A DNA stretch of 64,000 bases from CAWKEY01 sp963696315 (GTDB lineage: Bacteria; Pseudomonadota; Gammaproteobacteria; Methylococcales; Methylomonadaceae). The position numbers and the translations under genes were made by a program. Of the stretch, positions 1 to 9,131 are shown piece after piece. The stretch is from NCBI GenBank assembly GCA_963696315.1, contig CAVOJU010000024.1, positions 1-64,000 on the forward strand, given 5' to 3'. The notes under the pieces were generated by a model. That model did not search any database. It was not told where the DNA came from and saw only the letters and a list, made by a program, of their open reading frames with translations. Position 1 is the stretch's first letter, and each line of letters opens with the position of its first letter.

Positions 1-2168
1 ACCAGATTGCTCTCGAAAACGACAAACTCGTGCTCTGCTTCGATGCCGCGTCCGGCACGCTAACCGCCGTCGAAAACAAGCTCACAGGGGAGACCTACAG
101 CGTCAGCGGCGATGGATTCGCTATCGAGGCGGTGGAGGGCGACATCGACTTCGCCAGGCTCAAGCCTGTGGCGGTGAAGCTGACCGGTGACACGCTCGAC
201 GCGCGGTATGAGGGAGCGGGGTTGACCGTCGAGGTTCGCCACCGGCTCGGTGCCGGCCAGCATTTCGTGGAGCGGTCGATGTGGCTGACTTCCGACAAGA
301 AGCTCGGCGTGAAGAAGATCGTGCTGGGCCGGCCCACGTTCGCGGCGGAGGGGCTGGAAGTGGTTTCCTACCGCCAACCGAGACTGATGAACCCAAAAGG
401 GCAGGAGCCGATCCTGACCTGTTTCGGACGCACCGCTCGGGGCGGTTTCTTCACCGGCGTGGAACTGCCCTTCGACGCTTCGTCGCAAAACGCGAACACG
501 GTGCTGCTGGCCTACCGGCCGAACCTGAGAATCCGCGCGGGCGAACGGCTAGATTGCGAGCCGGCCTACTTCGGCGTTTACCAGAGAAAGGCGACGAAGT
601 GCCTCAGAAGGACCTGCCGCTGCGTTCGGAGTCCGACGCGATGGTGGCCATGACCGCCACCATCCTGCCGCCGCAAAACAGGTATCTCGGCGCATGCCTG
701 GCGAGCTGGTGGTCCGAGGTGTATCGGGGGCCGTATCGGACGATGGCCAACGTCGAGAATCACATGCGGGCCATTGATTTCGCCCTCGAGTGCGGCATCG
801 ACATCATCGCGGATACGCGGGTCTGGTCCGGAGAGTTCGACAAGGTCAATGCGCTCCGCGAAGGCGACGACCTGCATTTCGGCGAGCTGGCCTTGAAACT
901 GGCCGGCTACGTGCAGAAAAAACACGTGCGATGGGTGTGGTCGCCTGCCTTCGGCAACAGTAATCCGTGGTGGCCGGCCTACGACGTCATAGGACGCCCG
1001 GCACCGAAAGGGCCTACCGCTTCAACCGTCTTCGGCGGCGACCTGAATATCGGCGTTGGCCGGGCCTACCGCGCGGACAAACCGGAATGGCAAATGAAGC
1101 CCCTCCGCTTCGAAGCCTCCATGTGCTTTGCCCACGAGCCTGCCTACCAATGGCTGACCAAAATGACCCTTCAGGCCATGGAGGCCGGGCGCGTACGGCG
1201 CGTTCGGCTGGGGTGACGATTTCTTTGGTCAGCCCGGTTTCGGGGGTGGCCCAGGCTACAACGGAGGCCGCGGCCCGAACGGCGAGCCGCCGGAGCCGTG
1301 GGTGCATCCCGCGCGGTGCGAGAACCCGCTTCACGAGCACGTGGACCCCGACACCAACTACATCTGCATGCGCAACCTCACCGCCCACGTGCGCCTGATG
1401 CGCCAGCGTTTTCCCGATCTCTACATCAATCATGCCCGCCCGGCGATGGACCTGGGGGTCTGGGCCATGCGGTATGTGGATTCAAGCTTCACGGTCAACG
1501 AGTGGGCGGCCTTGGAGGGCATCAAGGGCATGGGCCCGCAACCGGTCAACGTGCTCCTGGGAGACAAGATCCGCCACTGGTCCCGCATCCGGGTCCATCA
1601 CCAGTTCTTCCCGCACTACATCGATTCCCCGCAGTTGTTCGCCGCACCCAAGTCGATGCCCGGTTACGGCGTCGTGGACTGGCAGCGCGAGAAGCTCGAT
1701 TACATCCTGCTCAGCGCGCTGAGCTGCTCGCCGAGCCAGACCTTCTACCTGCCCACGCAGGCCGGCATCCCGGCGGAAGACAAGCACGAGATCAAGAAGT
1801 GGCTCGACTGGGGCCGGGCGAACATCGACTACCTGTTCGTCCGCAAAGACCTGCCCGACTGGCCCACGCCCGGCAAAGTGGACGGCTCGGCCCACATCCT
1901 CGGCGACCGCGGACTGGTGTTTCTGTTCAACCCGAATGCCAGCCCAGCGTCGGGCGAGTTCGCCCTCACCTCGGAAAGCATCGGTCTGTCTGGCGAAGGC
2001 GAGTTCCGCATCGCGCAGGAACATCCCGTGCCCGGCCGTACGCAGACCGCCCGTGCCGGCGAAACGATCTGCTGGGAAGTCCCCGCCCAGACCGCCTACG
2101 TTCTGAGGATTCAGAAGCTGCCCGGTCAGGCGGACAAGACGAACCCTTCGCCCAGACACTGGGGTACG
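1..2168 (+). pseudogene. Frame-broken, 5'-open carbohydrate-active-type protein, unrecognised family
   Basis: The reading frame is already open at the left edge, so the true start lies outside the window. Coding runs in one frame to about 590, shifts near there (one base apparently missing), and shifts again near 1190 (one base apparently extra). It then continues without a stop to the next domain. The joined protein has a beta-rich first part, then a Trp/Tyr/Asp-rich part typical of glycosidase folds (GDDFFG near 1212, and DYLF and FLFNP segments near 1830-1930). I cannot name the family. No stop separates it from the heparinase-like part that follows, so the two may be one very large protein or two genes fused by a missed frame change. 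Base composition is clearly GC-richer than the region after 5273. Confidence 0.45.
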
Positions 2169-3993
2169 ATGGCCGATGAAGTCAGGCAGCGACCGGAGTT
2201 GGCGGAGCGGCTCGCGGCCGTGATCGCCTCGGCCCGCAAGGTGGCCGCGACGCCCATCGTCAAGCGGGTCTACCATTACGCCGACATCGGCAAGGACCGC
2301 ACAGGGCTGGACGGCCGGGCCAAGTTCATGGATGGCCAGCCGCGGCAGGAATGGTTCGGTCTGGCCATGTCCGACTGTGGAGCCAGCGGCACCATCCTGA
2401 CCGAACTCCCGCTGCTGGCCTTCGCCTACCGCTGCACCGGCGAAGAGGTCTTCCGCGCGCGGATCATCAGCCAACTGGAGGAGACGGCCACCTGGTCGCC
2501 GCTGCAGCGTCCGGGCTGGCAGCTCTGCACGCCGCGCCCAACCCGGTTCCGGCCGACTACTGGGACGGCAGTTGGCTCGCCACCGGTACGGGCGTCCGGG
2601 GCATCGCCGACACGCTGGAATTGATGCCGGCGGGAAGCGTGCCGCCGGAATTGATGGACAAGCTCCGCACGCTGCTGCGTGCCGAGATCAAGACGATCAC
2701 CGAGGACTGGAAGCTCAAACGCGGCTGGTTTCGCGGTGGCAAGGGCGTGCCGCAAACCAACCAATGGGTGCTGCCCACCGAGGGGCTGATCCGTGCCTGC
2801 CTGGTGCTGGGCAAGGACCGGTATCCGGCGGAGTACGAACTCGGCGTGGCCAATCTGCTGCGCGCGCTGGACGTCCAAGGCAAGCAGGGCGAGTTCAACG
2901 AGGGCATCGGCTACGCCATGTTCACCGTCAGCTCGATGCTGGCCGCGGCTCATGCCATGGCCGCGCAGGGCGACGCTCGCGCGCTCGAGCATCCCTTCCT
3001 GCGCGGCTTCCCGATCTGGGCCGTGCACCACTTGCAGCCCGGCCGCTTCCGGGTCAACTGCTTCGACGCAGGCGGCGCCAGGACGCCGCGAAACGACGGC
3101 GGCACCCGGCAACTGTTGGAGACCCTGGCGGTCTTCGCCCAAAGCCAAACCGCGGGCTGGGCGTTGAGCAGCTTATACGATGGCCCGACCGACAGTCTTG
3201 TGGGCCTGCTGGCCGCACGTTCACGCTCCCCAGGGGGCGAGTCTCTCCGAGACTCGAACCGGTCTCGGAGAGACCGGCCAAGGCGCCGTGCTTCGCCTTT
3301 TACGACGGCCCTGCGCGACGGGTGAACTGGCGCAGCAGTTGGGCCGACGACGCCGACGGCGTGTGGGTCCGCGGCGGCCACCCGCTGGACGGCCACGACC
3401 ACTTCGATCGCGGCCACGTGAACTACATTGTCCGCGGCAAGCCGTTGCTCATCGAAGCCGGCACGCCGGGCTACGACAACCCCGCGATCCACACCCTGTA
3501 CTCCACCGTCGTTGGGCATAACGTGCTGGAAGTGGAAGGCATCAAGCCGAAAAAGGCACCAGCACCGATGAGCGTCAGCCGTCTCGACGCCAGCGGTGGG
3601 GACCTGACGGTGGACGGCACCGCTTGCTATCCCGGACTGAAGCAGTGGCGGAGGCGGGTGACATGGGACCAGTCCCAATTGATGGTGGAAGACCAGGTGG
3701 CGGCACCGGCCGAGAAGCCGGCGGTCATGCTGTTCCGCTGGCACCTCGGCACCGACCAGCCGGCCAAGATCACCGGCGAGGGCGGCAATTGGCAGGTCGT
3801 GTGGCCGGAAGGTACGCTGGCACTGGCCAGTTCCGTGCCGCTGACCGTCACTCAGGAAAAGCTGCCGGACAACACCGTCTGCCTCGGAAAGAAAGACAAT
3901 GGCTGGGACTTCCTTCACACCTGCGTCGTCGTACGCACGGTGCAAAGCGCGTCGAGCGCCGACCTCACAACGACCGTCAGGGCCGTGCGTTGA
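2169..3993 (+). pseudogene. Heparinase II/III-like polysaccharide lyase, frame-broken
   Basis: Reading across frame changes near 2530 and 3270 (each looks like one missing base) gives about 605 residues. They comprise an alpha-helical toroid-like region (KVAATPIVKR, LAMSDCGASG, WSPLQRPGW, KGVPQTNQWVLPTEGLIRA) and then a C-terminal beta-sandwich. The latter has HPLDGHDHFDRGHV followed by GKPLLIEAGTPGYDN, the Heparinase II/III C-terminal domain signature, with candidate catalytic His residues. Proteins of this family cleave uronic-acid polysaccharides (alginate, heparin-like glycans) by beta-elimination. The start at 2169 is the first Met after the preceding domain, but the frame is open upstream. 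Composition and repeated frame breaks match its neighbours in 1-5272 and not the rest of the window. Confidence 0.6.
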
Positions 3994-4005
3994 TCTGCAT
4001 GGAGA

Positions 4006-5272
4006 ATGAAAATGAGAGCAGTTCTGCTGATGCTCGCTTCGATACTGCCGGCAGGATATGCAGTAGCCTCGGAGACACCGGTCAACCTGGTGGCTGACCC
4101 GGGGTTCGAGAAGCAGCCGGAGGCTTGCCGCGGTACGTGGGTCGGAACTCAAAACGCGGGAAAGCCTGTCTTCGAACGATCCGGGGAACGGCCTCACTCC
4201 GGCCAGATCGCCGCCATGGTCACCTGTCGGACCGGCGACGTCTACGCACGGTGGGTCTACCAAGCCCCCGACCTGTTCGCGCACGTCAAGCGCGGCGACC
4301 GCCTGAAGCTGAGCTTTTGGTATCGCGCCAGCGCGGCGCTCGGCGATGCCCTGGTGCAGATCAGCCATGATGCGGCTCCCGGCTGGGAGCAATACCCGCT
4401 CAAGCGGCTCAAGGCGACCGGAGACGCCTGGGTTCGCTACGAGGCGGTGTTCACCGTGGCCGTCAATCCGACCGGCGGCGGCGAGGTGCAGTTGCGGGGC
4501 ACGACCGATCGGACGGGCGATCAGGTGGCGTATTTCGACGACGTCTCGCTGGAAGTCGTCGGGCACGAGGAACCGCGGCGGGATGCGGTGGTGCTGGGCC
4601 GTTCGGCGTCGGGCCTCAGTGGCGTCTATTACCCCGAGGGACGCATCTCTTCGACGACAAGCCGGTCGAGGAGTGGGAGTTCATGGCCACGGGCACCGGC
4701 GTGACGGGGCTGACCGTGAACTTCCCGGACGAGATGGTCGTGCAGGTCAACCATTCGGCGGCGATCGACGAGGGCGGCAAGCTGCGGGCGCTCGGACGGC
4801 TGCACCTGGACCTCGCAGGCCGCCCCTTTGCCAACGCTGGGCAATTCCGCATGGAGCACGACCTGCGCAAATCGGTGATCATGGCCGCGTGGCCGAGACC
4901 GCGGAAGGCCCGGTGTCTGTCGAAATCCGCGCCATGTCCCGGACGACTTGATCCGCATCGACATTCATGATGGACGGCGGACGCCGGGGGCGATGACGAT
5001 ACGCCTGGAGGAAGACGCACCTGCCGCTGTGAACTCGGACGAGACCTGCGGCGTCTGCTTCTGGCACGGAATCCGGCTGACGCCGTGGCCCCCGACAAGC
5101 CGGAGAACAGCGGGACCGGCGCGGATATTCCCGGCGACAACAAGGGGTGGCTGGGAGGACGGACTTTCGGATTGGCCGTCAAGGGCGAAGGCGAGTCCGG
5201 CTCGATCTCGGACCGTACGCTTACGTTCCCGGCACGGCGCCGTCATTCGCTCTTGTCGCCGGGGTCTCCATC
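4006..5272 (+). pseudogene. Secreted protein with galactose-binding-like (CBM) domain, frame-broken and 3'-truncated
   Basis: It starts 12 bases after the heparinase-like gene. The N-terminus MKMRAVLLMLASILPAGYAVAS is a plain signal peptide. Residues from about 25 (VNLVADPGFEKQP) to 185 (VAYFDDVSLEVV) have the NLVxNPGFE...YFDDVxLE pattern of galactose-binding-like carbohydrate modules (CBM4/9-type). Frame changes occur near 4645, 4885, 4945 and 5085. The spliced reading continues as beta-rich sequence (VEEWEFMATGTGV, LRALGRLHLDLAG, NKGWLGGRTFGLAVKGE) and is lost at about 5270, where ubiE sequence begins. I infer a secreted partner of the polysaccharide lyase; the exact role is unknown. Confidence 0.5.
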
Positions 5273-5275
5273 ATG
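5255..5275. other. Abrupt sequence junction (chimeric join or insertion boundary)
   Basis: Left of this point the sequence is GC-rich, frame-broken and polysaccharide-lyase-like. Right of it, starting at the ATG at 5273, is a clean gammaproteobacterial ubiE that lacks the first ~40 codons of the family. No inverted repeat, transposase or tRNA is visible at the join. The simplest reading is an assembly chimera; a genuine illegitimate recombination is possible. Confidence 0.7.
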
Positions 5276-5914
5276 AATGACCTGATGTCCTTGGGCATTC
5301 ACCGCATCTGGAAGCGCGTTACTGTGCAATTGAGCAATGTGCGCAAAGGCGATCAGGTGCTTGACTTGGCCGGCGGTACCGGCGATTTAACCACACTGTT
5401 CGAAAAACGTGTCGGACCGGAAGGCCAAGTTGTTCTGGCCGATATTAACTCCGAAATGCTGCGTACCGGCCGCAACCGACTGATCGACCGAGGCCTGGTC
5501 GGCAATATCCGCTATGCCCAGGTCAATGCCGAATGCCTGCCCTTTGCAGACAATACCTTTGATTGCGTCTGCATAGCCTTCGGCTTGCGCAATGTCACCG
5601 ACAAGGACGCCGCCTTGCGCTCCATGTACCGGGTTCTGAAACCCGGCGGCCGCGTTATCGTCCTGGAGTTTTCGCATCCCGTCGATAAAATCACCGAAAA
5701 AGTCTACGACTTTTACTCGTTCAACCTGCTGCCGAAAATTGGCAAAATCGTTGCCAAAGATGAAGACAGCTACCGCTATCTGGCCGAATCCATTCGCATG
5801 CATCCCAAACAGGACGAACTGAAAAAAATGATGGAACATGCCGGCCTGGAACGCTGCGAATACTTCAATATGACGCAAGGCATCGTCGCGGTCCACAGAG
5901 GTTATAAAATCTAG
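5273..5914 (+). CDS. ubiE: Ubiquinone/menaquinone C-methyltransferase UbiE, N-terminally truncated
   Basis: UbiE is the SAM-dependent C-methyltransferase of ubiquinone (and menaquinone) synthesis. The 213 residues correspond to UbiE from its internal MNDLMSLGIHRIWKR onward. SAM motif I is intact (VLDLAGGTGDLT), as are the FGLRNVTDKDAALRSMYRVLKPGG block and the C-terminal HRGYKI. About 40 N-terminal residues, normally including the FGF...V and KYDV segments, are missing because unrelated sequence begins directly upstream. The ATG at 5273 is an internal Met of the family, not a normal start. It is followed after one base by ubiJ and then ubiB, the usual ubiE-ubiJ-ubiB order. As written the gene probably does not make a complete enzyme. 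Confidence 0.93.
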   Translation: MNDLMSLGIHRIWKRVTVQLSNVRKGDQVLDLAGGTGDLTTLFEKRVGPEGQVVLADINSEMLRTGRNRLIDRGLVGNIRYAQVNAECLPFADNTFDCVCIAFGLRNVTDKDAALRSMYRVLKPGGRVIVLEFSHPVDKITEKVYDFYSFNLLPKIGKIVAKDEDSYRYLAESIRMHPKQDELKKMMEHAGLERCEYFNMTQGIVAVHRGYKI

Positions 5915-5915
5915 C

Positions 5916-6527
5916 ATGGTCATCAAACCGTTGCTGCTGAGCGCACTGGAAAGCGCCCTTAACCAGTACTTGGCAATGGATGCCGATGCCGGCTTTTTTC
6001 TGACGCCATTGGCCGGTAAAGTCATTGCCGTGACTGTTTTGCCGTTCAATGAAAGCATTTACCTGTGCCCTGCTGCGGAGTCCATTCAGGTACTGGATCA
6101 ATTTCCCGGCCAGCCGGATACCCACCTAACCGGTTCGGTTCTGGCGCTGGGCTTAATGGGGCTCGGCTCAAAACCGCTGCCTTCCAATTTTTCCGGCGAA
6201 GTCAAAATTGCAGGCGATATGACTACCGGCCGGCAATTTCAGGAACTGTTCGGCAAACTCGATATTGATCTTGAAGAAAAACTGTCGCATTACACGGGTG
6301 ACATTATCGCCCATCAGATTGGCCGGTTTTTCCGGGCCGGGCAAAGCTGGGGTAAAGATTCGATTGAGACCTTCAGACTGAATGCCGCGGAATTTTTGCA
6401 GGAAGAAACCCGCGATCTACCGGCAAGGCCTGAAGTGGATATTTTTTACGCTCGGGTGGATGAACTGCGCAATGACTTTGAGCGCTTGCAAAGCAGAGTT
6501 GAAAGGCTGGAAAAAAAATTGCTTTAA
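5916..6527 (+). CDS. ubiJ: Ubiquinone biosynthesis accessory factor UbiJ (SCP2 domain)
   Basis: A 203-residue protein. It has an N-terminal SCP2-like lipid-binding domain (LTGSVLALGLMG, FSGEVKIAGDMTTGRQFQELFGKLDIDLEEKLS) and a C-terminal heptad-rich tail (VDELRNDFERLQSRVERLEKKLL) that should form a coiled coil. In the family UbiJ, with UbiK, helps assemble or feed lipid substrates to the soluble Ubi complex. The start lies one base after the ubiE stop, indicating translational coupling. The position between ubiE and ubiB is the conserved gammaproteobacterial arrangement, which supports the name strongly. Confidence 0.9.
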   Translation: MVIKPLLLSALESALNQYLAMDADAGFFLTPLAGKVIAVTVLPFNESIYLCPAAESIQVLDQFPGQPDTHLTGSVLALGLMGLGSKPLPSNFSGEVKIAGDMTTGRQFQELFGKLDIDLEEKLSHYTGDIIAHQIGRFFRAGQSWGKDSIETFRLNAAEFLQEETRDLPARPEVDIFYARVDELRNDFERLQSRVERLEKKLL

Positions 6528-6566
6528 TAAAAATTCAATTACCTTACGGAAATAAGGCCAAGGCTA

Positions 6567-6616
6567 AAGGCCAAAGGCTAAAAACACCACCACTTGAACC
6601 CTGCGCCTTTGGCCTT
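6567..6616 (+). repeat. Perfect 12-bp inverted repeat between ubiJ and ubiB
   Basis: AAGGCCAAAGGC (6567-6578) and GCCTTTGGCCTT (6605-6616) are exact reverse complements with a 26-base loop. The left arm is preceded by a related AAGGCCAAGGCT. It could act as an attenuator or mRNA-stabilising hairpin; no clear T-run follows. Similar wording (GCTAAAGGC, CCTTGAACC) recurs near 19225-19305, suggesting a low-complexity repeat family of this genome. Confidence 0.5.
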
Positions 6617-6635
6617 CTTTAGAAAAAGGTAACTC

Positions 6636-8186
6636 GTGATCCGCCCTAAAATATTATTGCGCCTGATCCATATCAACTGGGTTCTGGCTTTTCACGGCCT
6701 GGACGAAATCGTTTTAAAAACGCATTTATTCCGCCCCGTCCGTTTTCTAGCCGTTTTTTCCCCACACTACTGGCTCAAACGCAACCCGGCTCCACGTGGC
6801 GTCAGAATACGGCGGGCGCTGGAAGATTTGGGGCCTATCTATGTCAAATTCGGCCAGGCCTTGTCCACGCGAAAAGATCTGCTGCCTGATGATATTGCCG
6901 ATGAACTGGTCAAACTGCAGGACAAAGTCCCGCCTTTTCCCAATGAAATCGCCCGCATTATTATTGAAAAAGAATTGGGCATGTCGATTGCCGATGCCTT
7001 TGCCGAATTTGATGCCGGCCCGCTGGCATCGGCCTCGGTCGCTCAGGTGCATACTGCCGTTTTGCACAGCGGCGAGCAGGTTATCGTTAAAGTTTTGCGT
7101 CCCGACATTGAAGATCGCATTCATTCCGACGTTGGCCTGCTCTATGAACTGGCCCGTTTTGCCGAAAAATTCTGGCCTGATGCCAGAAGACTGCGGCCTA
7201 TGGAAGTCGTCGCCGAATTTGAAAAAACCACGCTGGACGAACTCAACCTGATCCGCGAAGCCGCCAATGCCAGCAAGTTGCGCCGCAATTTCGAAAATTC
7301 GGACATCATCTATATCCCGGAAATCCATTGGCCGCTAACGCGTGAGAAAGTCATGGTCATGGAACGCATCCACGGCATACCTGTCGGCGACATCGACACT
7401 CTTAAAGCCGGTGGCGCCGATTTTAAACTGCTGGCTGAACGCGGCGTGGAAATCTTTTTTACCCAGGTATTCCGGGATAACTTCTTTCATGCCGACATGC
7501 ACCCCGGCAATATATTTGTCGATCTGCCCGCCAAATATATCGCGGTGGACTTTGGCATTGTCGGCAGCCTGTCCCTCTCCGACCAGCGCTATCTGGCCGA
7601 AAACTTTTTGGCCTTCTTCAACCGCGATTACTACCGCGTTGCCCAAATGCATGTCGAATCGGGCTGGGTGCCCGGCTCAACCCGCATCGAGGAATTTGAA
7701 TCGGCCATCCGCAGCGTGTGCGAACCGATATTTGAAAAGCCCCTGAAGGACATCTCCTTCGGCCAGCTATTGCTGCGCTTATTCCAGACTGCGCGACGCT
7801 ATGACATGCACGTGCAACCGCAACTGGTCTTGCTGCAAAAAACCCTGCTCAACATCGAAGGCCTGGGCCGCGAGCTGTATCCTGAACTGGACTTATGGCA
7901 AACCGCCAAACCGTTCCTGGAAAAATGGTTTCGCGAGCGCCTGGGCCCTAAAGCCAAAATCAACAAACTGATTAAACAGTTTCCGGAATTCGCCGAGCAA
8001 TTCCCCGAAGTGCCGTCCTTGCTCTTTAAAGCCCTGGACAACGCCGCCCACGCCAAAAGCCACACAGAAACTCAAAACCGGGAGCTTATCCTGTTGCGCA
8101 GCCAAATGGCCCACAACCACCGCCGTACGCTGTTCGCCATTCTGGTCAGCGCCGTCATGATCAGCGCCGCGATTTTGTTGCGTTAA
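6636..8186 (+). CDS. ubiB: Ubiquinone biosynthesis protein UbiB (atypical ABC1/ADCK kinase)
   Basis: A 516-residue member of the UbiB/ADCK/COQ8 family, needed for ubiquinone assembly. Visible features are the family KxGQ motif (KFGQ, residues 71-74), the Ala-rich loop (GPLASASVAQVH), the lysine of VIVKVLRP, HADMHPGN, and the DFG-like AVDFGIVG. The C-terminal hydrophobic segment (LFAILVSAVMISAAILL) should anchor it to the inner membrane. It starts with GTG after a GGTAA-containing site. It follows ubiJ after 108 bases containing an inverted repeat and closes the ubiE-J-B operon. Confidence 0.95.
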   Translation: MIRPKILLRLIHINWVLAFHGLDEIVLKTHLFRPVRFLAVFSPHYWLKRNPAPRGVRIRRALEDLGPIYVKFGQALSTRKDLLPDDIADELVKLQDKVPPFPNEIARIIIEKELGMSIADAFAEFDAGPLASASVAQVHTAVLHSGEQVIVKVLRPDIEDRIHSDVGLLYELARFAEKFWPDARRLRPMEVVAEFEKTTLDELNLIREAANASKLRRNFENSDIIYIPEIHWPLTREKVMVMERIHGIPVGDIDTLKAGGADFKLLAERGVEIFFTQVFRDNFFHADMHPGNIFVDLPAKYIAVDFGIVGSLSLSDQRYLAENFLAFFNRDYYRVAQMHVESGWVPGSTRIEEFESAIRSVCEPIFEKPLKDISFGQLLLRLFQTARRYDMHVQPQLVLLQKTLLNIEGLGRELYPELDLWQTAKPFLEKWFRERLGPKAKINKLIKQFPEFAEQFPEVPSLLFKALDNAAHAKSHTETQNRELILLRSQMAHNHRRTLFAILVSAVMISAAILLR

Positions 8187-8233
8187 GCCTCTAGCACATC
8201 CCTGCCCGGCTGCAAAAAAACAGCCTTGAAGCT

Positions 8234-8374
8234 TCAGGAATTATTATCCTGGGGGCCGGGCCTGATGATGTTTTTATCCTCAGTCGGTGCCGCAGCAGGT
8301 AACCAGACGATTTTGCCGTCTTGCCAGCCTTTAATGCCTGCACTCCGGCGTAACAAGAATCTATAACAAATCAT
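8234..8374 (-). CDS. Possible 46-residue small protein
   Basis: An ATG at 8374 is preceded on the minus strand by AAAGGTGG at good spacing. It opens 46 codons ending in TGA at 8234: a basic start (MICYRFLLRR), GWQDGKIVWLPAAAP, and a short polar tail. It lies in the otherwise empty 330-base gap between ubiB and the thioredoxin-like gene, convergent with ubiB. I do not recognise it. Support is only the ribosome-binding site, the codon pattern and the gap. The rest of the gap (8375-8516) would hold divergent promoters; no terminator is clear. Confidence 0.35.
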   Translation of the reverse strand: MICYRFLLRRSAGIKGWQDGKIVWLPAAAPTEDKNIIRPGPQDNNS

Positions 8375-8516
8375 CTTTGCCCACCTTTTGACAGCGCTGA
8401 AAATTAATTCTTGATTTGGCGAAAGTTTTAAAACATCTTGCGGTGTTGTGCTTTAAAATCAACACTCACTCAAAAACATTGGCCGATTCTCACATTACAA
8501 GCATAGGGGTATCACC

Positions 8517-9074
8517 ATGGTCTTACTGGAAACGCCAATTTGTGACTTTGGCAAAAAAGCGATAGATTTCAATTTACCCGGCGTTGACGGCCGCACCTGG
8601 TCGCTGGCGCAGTGCATGGGCAAGAACGGTTTGCTGGTGATGTTTATCTGCAATCACTGCCCGTATGTCAAAGCCATACAGGAGCGCCTGGTCAGAGACA
8701 CGCGCGAGCTTAAACAGTTCGGTATTGAAGCGGTGGCCATCATGTCGAATGATAGCGCTGATTATCCGGAAGATTCCTTTGACAATATGAAGCTTCAGTC
8801 CGAGCAATTGCATTTCAGCTTCCCGTATTTACTGGATGAATCACAAGCCGTTGCCCAAGCGTACGGCGCTGTCTGTACGCCGGACTTTTTTGGTTATAAT
8901 AGCGCTTTCGAATTGCAGTACCGCGGCCGTCTGGATGCCAGCCGCAAGGAACCTGCGCCAGAGGACAGCAAGCGGGAATTATTTGAGGCCATGAAGCTGA
9001 TTGCCGAAACCGGCCACGGCCCCGAGCATCAGATTGCCAGCATGGGCTGCTCCATCAAGTGGAAACAGGCCTGA
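8517..9074 (+). CDS. Thioredoxin-like fold protein (AhpC/TSA type)
   Basis: A 185-residue cytosolic protein without signal peptide. It starts with the peroxiredoxin-like AIDFNLPGVDGRTWSL segment and has the redox-type motif CNHCPYV (residues ~43-49), then VAIMSNDSADYPEDSF and TPDFFGYN. This matches the widespread thioredoxin family group with a CxxC-like CNHC site, usually annotated only as thioredoxin family protein. A thiol-disulfide or peroxide-linked role is inferred. It ends 57 bases before pgk, and no partner gene fixes its substrate. Confidence 0.8.
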   Translation: MVLLETPICDFGKKAIDFNLPGVDGRTWSLAQCMGKNGLLVMFICNHCPYVKAIQERLVRDTRELKQFGIEAVAIMSNDSADYPEDSFDNMKLQSEQLHFSFPYLLDESQAVAQAYGAVCTPDFFGYNSAFELQYRGRLDASRKEPAPEDSKRELFEAMKLIAETGHGPEHQIASMGCSIKWKQA

Positions 9075-9131
9075 TGCAAAACCAATTTTTTTAGTAATTT
9101 TCACACATCAATACACCAAAGAGAGAGCACT

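Noticed and set aside
281..5280. Many long overlapping frames on both strands of the left 5.2 kb
   Set aside because: GC-rich sequence creates long shadow frames; only the path that reconstructs recognisable domains was kept.
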